Assembly: GCF_001571365.1 (NCBI RefSeq)
Contig: NZ_BCTQ01000017.1
Span: 62,001 to 126,000, forward strand
Source: Achromobacter denitrificans NBRC 15125
Lineage (GTDB): Bacteria > Pseudomonadota > Gammaproteobacteria > Burkholderiales > Burkholderiaceae_B
DNA: 64,000 nt
Reading direction: 5' to 3'
In this document: positions 60,351 through 64,000 of the stretch, in pieces
How positions within the stretch are numbered: position 1 is the stretch's first letter
Layout: every line of letters begins with the position of its first letter
The notes under the pieces: generated by a model
Seen by the model: only the letters and a program-made list of their open reading frames with translations
The model's database searches: none
What the model was told of the DNA's origin: nothing
Position numbers and translations under genes: made by a program

Positions 60351-61362
60351 TGCAGGTCTCCTCGGCGGCCGCGATGGCGGCAGGCGATGGGGTGTGGAAA
60401 AGGGGCAGCACGTGCTCGGCGATCTCGTGGAGGGTCTCGGCGAGCGGCCGCTGGTTGCGGCGGAAATGCAGGCCGACGTGGTCCACGCCGGCCGCGCGCA
60501 GGGCGCGCAATTCGGCGGCCAGCGCCTCGCGGCCGCCGCGCAGGCCGAAGCGCCAGCGCTGCAGGGGTTCATCGGGGCGTTCGGCCAGGTCCAGATGGAT
60601 GAAGCTGGCGTAGGGCTTGGCGCCGGCCACGGCGCGCCAGGCGGCCACCCGACGCGCATGGTCGTCGGGGGTGCCAGGGTAGGCGAGGCAGCCATCCATG
60701 CGCTCGCCGATCCATTCCGGGGTTTGCTGGGCCAGGCCCGCCACCAGCAGCGGCGGCGCGGCATCGAGCCTGGGCAGCACGTCCAGCCCCGGCGGCAGGC
60801 GGGACGGCGCGCCTTCGCGCAGCAGCGCCACCTGCTCGCGGAAATTCTCGCCCCGGCCGGCGAAATCGCGGCCGAAAAGCGGATACTCCACGGGCCGGTC
60901 GCCGCTGGCCACGCCCAGCAACAGGCGATTTCCGCTCAGGCGCTGCACGGAGGCCGCCGATTTCAACGTGAGCAAGGGCTCGCGTATCGGCAGCACCACG
61001 GCGGCCCTGCCCAGCAGGATGTCGCGCGTGATGCCGGCCAGGTAGCCGAGGTAGGAGAACACCTCGAAGACCTGGGCCGCGTCGCCGAACGCGGGGTCGT
61101 ACACCGGCACGTCGCGCACCCACAGGGCCCGGAAGCCGAGCCGGTCGGCCAGCTGCGCCAGTTCGGCGTGGCGGCGCAGATCGGGTTCGCCCGGCAGGCG
61201 GCCGGCCAGGCGCCGCGCCAGCTCGCCCGCGTGCGTCCAGTCGTTGTCCAGCGGCGCCTCGATGCCGACGCTGAAGCCGCCCGCCCTCAGGCGGGCCAGG
61301 GCCGAGGGAATGGCTCCGCCCTCGGAATCGGCCTCGCGGCCGTTGCGTTCCAGGATGTTCAT
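60343..61362 (-). CDS. Luciferase-like (LLM) flavin-dependent oxidoreductase
   Basis: A 339-residue F420/FMN-type LLM protein: LAQLADRLGFRALWVRDVPV, LGYLAGITRDILLGRAAVVL, LSGNRLLLGVASGDRPVEYP and GENFREQVALLREG. FMN monooxygenase is more likely than F420 use in this group. It is the first intact gene of the minus-strand flavoenzyme unit. The MFS remnant lies just upstream. Confidence 0.9.
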   Translation of the reverse strand: MNILERNGREADSEGGAIPSALARLRAGGFSVGIEAPLDNDWTHAGELARRLAGRLPGEPDLRRHAELAQLADRLGFRALWVRDVPVYDPAFGDAAQVFEVFSYLGYLAGITRDILLGRAAVVLPIREPLLTLKSAASVQRLSGNRLLLGVASGDRPVEYPLFGRDFAGRGENFREQVALLREGAPSRLPPGLDVLPRLDAAPPLLVAGLAQQTPEWIGERMDGCLAYPGTPDDHARRVAAWRAVAGAKPYASFIHLDLAERPDEPLQRWRFGLRGGREALAAELRALRAAGVDHVGLHFRRNQRPLAETLHEIAEHVLPLFHTPSPAAIAAAEETCNA

Positions 61363-61395
61363 GAATAGGTTCCTCGATCGGGTTCGGAGACGGAA

Positions 61396-61556
61396 TCAGG
61401 CCTGCGCGGGGCGCATGGCCACGGCGCGGCTGTCCAGCCGGCCGGACAGCACCGTCAGCCCCAAGGCCGCCAGCGTCACCAGCGCGGCGATCCAGGGCGT
61501 TCGGTGGTGCCGATGGCGAAGGCCGCGAGGGTCGGGGCAAACAGGGCTAGAGGCAT
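61396..61556 (-). pseudogene. MFS transporter remnant with internal deletion
   Basis: From the ATG at 61556 the minus strand reads MPLALFAPTLAAFAIGTTE, the classic start of NepI/AraJ-type MFS exporters. At about 61500 that frame leaves the family pattern and stops 7 codons later. In another frame from the same point, TPWIAALVTLAALGLTVLSG then RLDSRAVAMRPAQA and a stop at 61396 read as the normal C-terminal helix and tail. About 350 codons between are missing. It lies between the luciferase-like and SRPBCC genes in the same orientation. Confidence 0.85.
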
Positions 61557-61640
61557 GGCAGCGTTCCAATGAGAAGCTTGAATGGACCGCAGTGTGCGCG
61601 CTTTATATTTGTTGATTAAGCCCAGGATGATCCAAATTCT

Positions 61641-61657
61641 TTTGATTTCAAATCAAA
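61641..61657. promoter_or_regulatory. Palindrome TTTGATTT-C-AAATCAAA
   Basis: Perfect 8-bp arms around one central base, in AT-rich sequence upstream of the MFS remnant and the flavoenzyme genes. It is a likely operator of their minus-strand transcript, and the downstream side of the hairpin at 61663-61712. Confidence 0.5.
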
Positions 61658-61662
61658 GATGA

Positions 61663-61712
61663 GGCTGCGCGCCCCCGGCCCCGGCTCTCTCGCCGGGCCG
61701 CGGCGCGCAGCC
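61663..61712 (-). terminator. Hairpin after the SRPBCC gene
   Basis: Outer arms GGCTGCGCGC (61663-61672) and GCGCGCAGCC (61703-61712) are perfectly complementary; inner GC-rich sequence pairs further. On the minus strand it is followed by TCATCTTTGATTT, a weak T-rich tract. It probably separates the aldo/keto reductase/SRPBCC transcript from the flavoenzyme transcript. Confidence 0.6.
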
Positions 61713-61721
61713 TCCGCGGGT

Positions 61722-62156
61722 TCAGGAGCGGGCGCCGGCCGCCGTGGCCAGGGTGGCCTCCAGCGCCTTCAGCCCATCCCGGTAAATGCCTTGGAACAGG
61801 CCCTGGGCCGCCTCGTCGCTCACGCCCGCCGGCGTGAACTCCCCGGACCATTCGACCCGCGAGGCCCGGTCGCCGTCCAGGCCGACCACGCGCAGCGTGG
61901 AGCGGTATCCGGTGACGGGAAACGGCGCTTCGAGGATGGAATAGGTATAGCTGCGCGCCGCGTTGTCGAAGGCTTCCAGCCGTTCGACGATGGCGTCCCC
62001 GTCGGGGTTGGCGAGACGGCGCACACGGCCGCCCTCGCTCGTTTCGCTCTTCGGGATGTACGGCAGCCAGTCGGGCAGCGAATCGAAGCCGCCGATCAAT
62101 TGCCATACCGCGCCGGGCGCGACCGGCAGCGTGATCGTTGCGGAAGCTTGAGCCAT
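61722..62156 (-). CDS. SRPBCC-family (polyketide cyclase/START-like) protein
   Basis: A 144-residue helix-grip protein: ITLPVAPGAVWQLIGGFDSL, DWLPYIPKSE, SYTYSILEAPFPVTGYRSTL and VEWSGEFTPAG. Such proteins bind hydrophobic small molecules; some are cyclases. The start at 62156 has AGGAGG 8 bp before. It follows the aldo/keto reductase by 22 bp, so both are likely co-transcribed. Confidence 0.9.
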   Translation of the reverse strand: MAQASATITLPVAPGAVWQLIGGFDSLPDWLPYIPKSETSEGGRVRRLANPDGDAIVERLEAFDNAARSYTYSILEAPFPVTGYRSTLRVVGLDGDRASRVEWSGEFTPAGVSDEAAQGLFQGIYRDGLKALEATLATAAGARS

Positions 62157-62178
62157 GATGGATTCCTCCTGACGGATA

Positions 62179-63198
62179 TCAGATGCGGTCGACGGGCAGC
62201 GGCGCGTTCGCGGCGACCAGGCGCTGCTCGCGCAGTTCATGCCAGAAATCGGGGGGAATGGCCTCCTTCAGCGCGGCGGAGTCTTCGGCCACCCGCGCCG
62301 GCCGGCTCGCGCCCGGAATGACGGCGGCCACCGCCGGGTTCGCCAGGACGAACTGCAGCGCCGCCGCCTTGACGCTCACGCCGTGCCGTTGCGCGATCGC
62401 CTTGATGCGCTCGACCTTGGCGATGATGTCGGCAGGCGCCTGCTGGTATTCGAAGTGCGTTCCGCCGGCCAGGATGCCGGAACTGTACGGGCCGCCCACC
62501 ACGATCTCGGTCTTGCGCGCCGCCGCCTTCGGCATCAGGCGCTGCAGCGCGCGCTTGTGGTCGAGCAGCGAATAGCGGCCCGCCAGCAGGAACCCGTCGG
62601 GCTGCGCCTCGGAGAGATCCAGCGTCAGCTCGATCGGCTCCACGCGGTTCACGCCCAGGCCCCAGGCCTTGATCACGCCCTCTTCGCGCAGGCGGGTCAG
62701 GACGCGGAAGGCGCCCTTGCGGGCCACTTCGAAGTACGACAGCCATTCATCGCCGTAGAAGTCCTGGGCGATGTCGTGGATCCACACGATATCGAGGCGG
62801 TCGGTCTTCATCCGCGCAAGGCTGTCGTCGATCGAGCGCAGCGTCGCGTCGGCGGAATAGTCGTTGACCAGGCGGTTGGGGCGGCCGGCGGCGAACAGGC
62901 CGCTCTTCTCACCCAGCGCCCGCGCGCTGGCGTCCTCGACTTCGTCGAGGATCAGGCGGCCGACCTTGGTGCTCAGCACGTAGTCGTCGCGCTTGTGCCG
63001 GGCCAGCGCTTCTCCCAGCCGGATTTCGGCCAGGCCGGCGCCGTAGAACGGGGCCGTATCGAAGTAGCGCACGCCCTGCTCCCAGGCCGCGTCCACCGTG
63101 GCCTGCGCTTCCGCTTCCGGGATGTCGCGGAACATATTGCCCAGCGGGGCGGTGCCGAAACCCAGTACGTTTCCGGCAAGTTTTTCCTTGATGCTCAT
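62179..63198 (-). CDS. Aldo/keto reductase (D-threo-aldose dehydrogenase/pyridoxal dehydrogenase-like)
   Basis: A 339-residue AKR TIM barrel. Catalytic Asp and Tyr in VRYFDTAPFYGAGLAE, Lys in LSTKVGRL, His in DIVWIHDIAQDF. LGFGTAPLGNMFRDIPE at the N-terminus fits the aldose/pyridoxal dehydrogenase subgroup. It is first in the minus-strand unit and divergent from the LysR gene at 63303, which probably controls it. Confidence 0.92.
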   Translation of the reverse strand: MSIKEKLAGNVLGFGTAPLGNMFRDIPEAEAQATVDAAWEQGVRYFDTAPFYGAGLAEIRLGEALARHKRDDYVLSTKVGRLILDEVEDASARALGEKSGLFAAGRPNRLVNDYSADATLRSIDDSLARMKTDRLDIVWIHDIAQDFYGDEWLSYFEVARKGAFRVLTRLREEGVIKAWGLGVNRVEPIELTLDLSEAQPDGFLLAGRYSLLDHKRALQRLMPKAAARKTEIVVGGPYSSGILAGGTHFEYQQAPADIIAKVERIKAIAQRHGVSVKAAALQFVLANPAVAAVIPGASRPARVAEDSAALKEAIPPDFWHELREQRLVAANAPLPVDRI

Positions 63199-63281
63199 GA
63201 TTGCTCTCTACGCAAATTTGTTGAGGTGCGGCCAGTCTAGGATTGCCAGTTAAGTCTGTCCAAGACATAATTTGCACAAGA

Positions 63282-63292
63282 TGAGTCACTCA
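63282..63292. promoter_or_regulatory. Palindrome TGAGTCACTCA before the LysR start
   Basis: Eleven-base perfect palindrome (TGAGT-C-ACTCA) ending 10 bp before the GTG start at 63303, in the 104-bp divergent gap with the aldo/keto reductase gene. It is placed well for autoregulation, but short enough to be chance. Confidence 0.35.
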
Positions 63293-63302
63293 AGGTCTTA
63301 AC

Positions 63303-64000
63303 GTGCTGGATCTCCGCCAACTGCATTATTTCGTCGCCGTCGCCGAGGAAGAACACGTCGGGCGCGCGGCCGAACGCCTGCATATCTCCCAATCCCCGCT
63401 CAGCCGCCAGATCGCCCAGCTGGAGGAAAAGCTCCAGCTGGTGCTGTTCGAACGCTCCCAGCAACGGATCCGCCTGACCCGCGACGGGCGCACTTTCCTG
63501 GCGGAGGCGCAGGCCCTCCTGACCCACGCCAACCGGCTCGAATCCCTGGCCCGGCGGCTGGGCCGCGGCGACGAAGGCGGGCTATGCATCGGCTACCTGG
63601 AATACGCCATGCATTCGGGCGTGCTGCCCAATGCGCTGCGCGCGCTGAATGAAGGCCGCCCGGCGGTGCATATCGCACTGTACAACCAGCAATCCGAAGC
63701 CCAGTTGGAGGGTTTGCGCCAGCGCAGCCTCGATATCGCGCTCGTGTGCGAGCCGCCCTTGCCCGACGATCCCGACCTCGAATCGGCCCAGGTGCTCAAC
63801 GACCCGATGCTGCTGGCGCTGCCCGCGGGGCACCCCCTGGCCGGCGCGGCATCCATCACCCCGGCCGAGCTCGCGGCGCAGAAGTGGATAGGCGTCACGC
63901 ACAAGGAAAGCGCGCTGCGGCACGATACGTTCATCGCGGCCTGCGCCCAGGCCGGCTTCACGCCCGCGATCTCGATGGAGGCCACCGAACCGCTGGCCGC
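63303..64000 (+). CDS. LysR-family transcriptional regulator (cut by the window end)
   Basis: The open frame runs to the window edge (232 codons). It starts at GTG, the only usable start: an in-frame stop lies at 63282-63284 and AAGG is 7 bp before. Helix-turn-helix: DLRQLHYFVAVAEEEHVGRA and HISQSPLSRQIAQLEEKL; the effector domain begins LCIGYLEYAMHSGVLPNAL. The FVAVAEE-HVGRAAERL type is frequent among benzoate/catechol-like regulators. It is divergent from the aldo/keto reductase unit. The C-terminus is missing. Confidence 0.9.
   Translation, partial: MLDLRQLHYFVAVAEEEHVGRAAERLHISQSPLSRQIAQLEEKLQLVLFERSQQRIRLTRDGRTFLAEAQALLTHANRLESLARRLGRGDEGGLCIGYLEYAMHSGVLPNALRALNEGRPAVHIALYNQQSEAQLEGLRQRSLDIALVCEPPLPDDPDLESAQVLNDPMLLALPAGHPLAGAASITPAELAAQKWIGVTHKESALRHDTFIAACAQAGFTPAISMEATEPLA

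Overview
The window is GC-rich, tightly packed bacterial DNA. It looks like a free-living or opportunistic member of the Burkholderiales, most likely Alcaligenaceae of the Bordetella/Achromobacter type. The grounds are four Bug/TctC-type periplasmic receptors in 64 kb, many LysR-type regulators, and many CoA-ester catabolic enzymes. The assignment rests on family composition only. I saw no rRNA, tRNA, CRISPR array, integrase or intact insertion sequence.

Layout. 1-295: 3' end of a thiolase, then a bidirectional terminator. 388-4380 (minus): enoyl-CoA hydratase, CaiB/BaiF CoA-transferase, LysR regulator and Bug receptor. 4533-13385 (plus): a paralogous LysR, then a nine-gene operon of Bug receptor, DUF35 protein, thiolase-fold protein, SDR, MaoC hydratase, two CoA-transferase subunits and two acyl-CoA dehydrogenases. 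13435-17733: Bug receptor and argininosuccinate-lyase-like enzyme, divergent from a LysR coupled to an oxygenase-like protein. 17768-22694: LysE exporter, an 851-residue exported repeat protein, and an orphan phage tail-sheath gene with a small protein that keeps only a tail-tube-like N-terminus. 22810-28287: GntR regulator, Bug receptor, Xsc-like thiamine diphosphate enzyme, GMC oxidoreductase and CMD protein. 28648-42079: a 13-kb co-directional array with a peptide-type ABC transporter among CoA-ester enzymes, ended by a TetR regulator. 42098-48108: IclR regulator divergent from a polar amino-acid ABC transporter with two FAD amine oxidases. 48105-51091: trpBA divergent from a TrpI-like LysR. 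51211-54233: a secreted PIG-L deacetylase with a propeller-like tail, and two small membrane proteins. 54384-58869: a branched-chain amino-acid-type ABC transporter. 58890-63198 (minus): MoaF-like, OYE and luciferase-like proteins, a gutted MFS transporter, SRPBCC protein and aldo/keto reductase. 63303 onward: a LysR gene cut by the window end.

How the genes work together. Most of the window consists of catabolic modules that pair an uptake receptor or transporter with CoA-dependent breakdown and a local regulator. The 5627-13385 operon is the most coherent. Its SDR plus MaoC pair corresponds to the two catalytic parts of peroxisomal MFE-2. Its thiolase-fold protein lacks the usual nucleophilic cysteine and is paired with a DUF35 zinc-ribbon partner, which fits branched or steroid-like side-chain degradation ending in a retro-aldol step. 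Several regulators have visible candidate operators: a two-box dyad shared by the two paralogous LysR loci, an ATGTCGACAT palindrome shared by the GntR gene and its target operon, and repeats between the IclR gene and its divergent transporter operon.

The strongest leads for something undescribed are the sheath/tube-N-terminus pair at 21241-22694 and the adjacent divergent 851-residue protein, the MFE-2-like operon, and the shared LysR operators.
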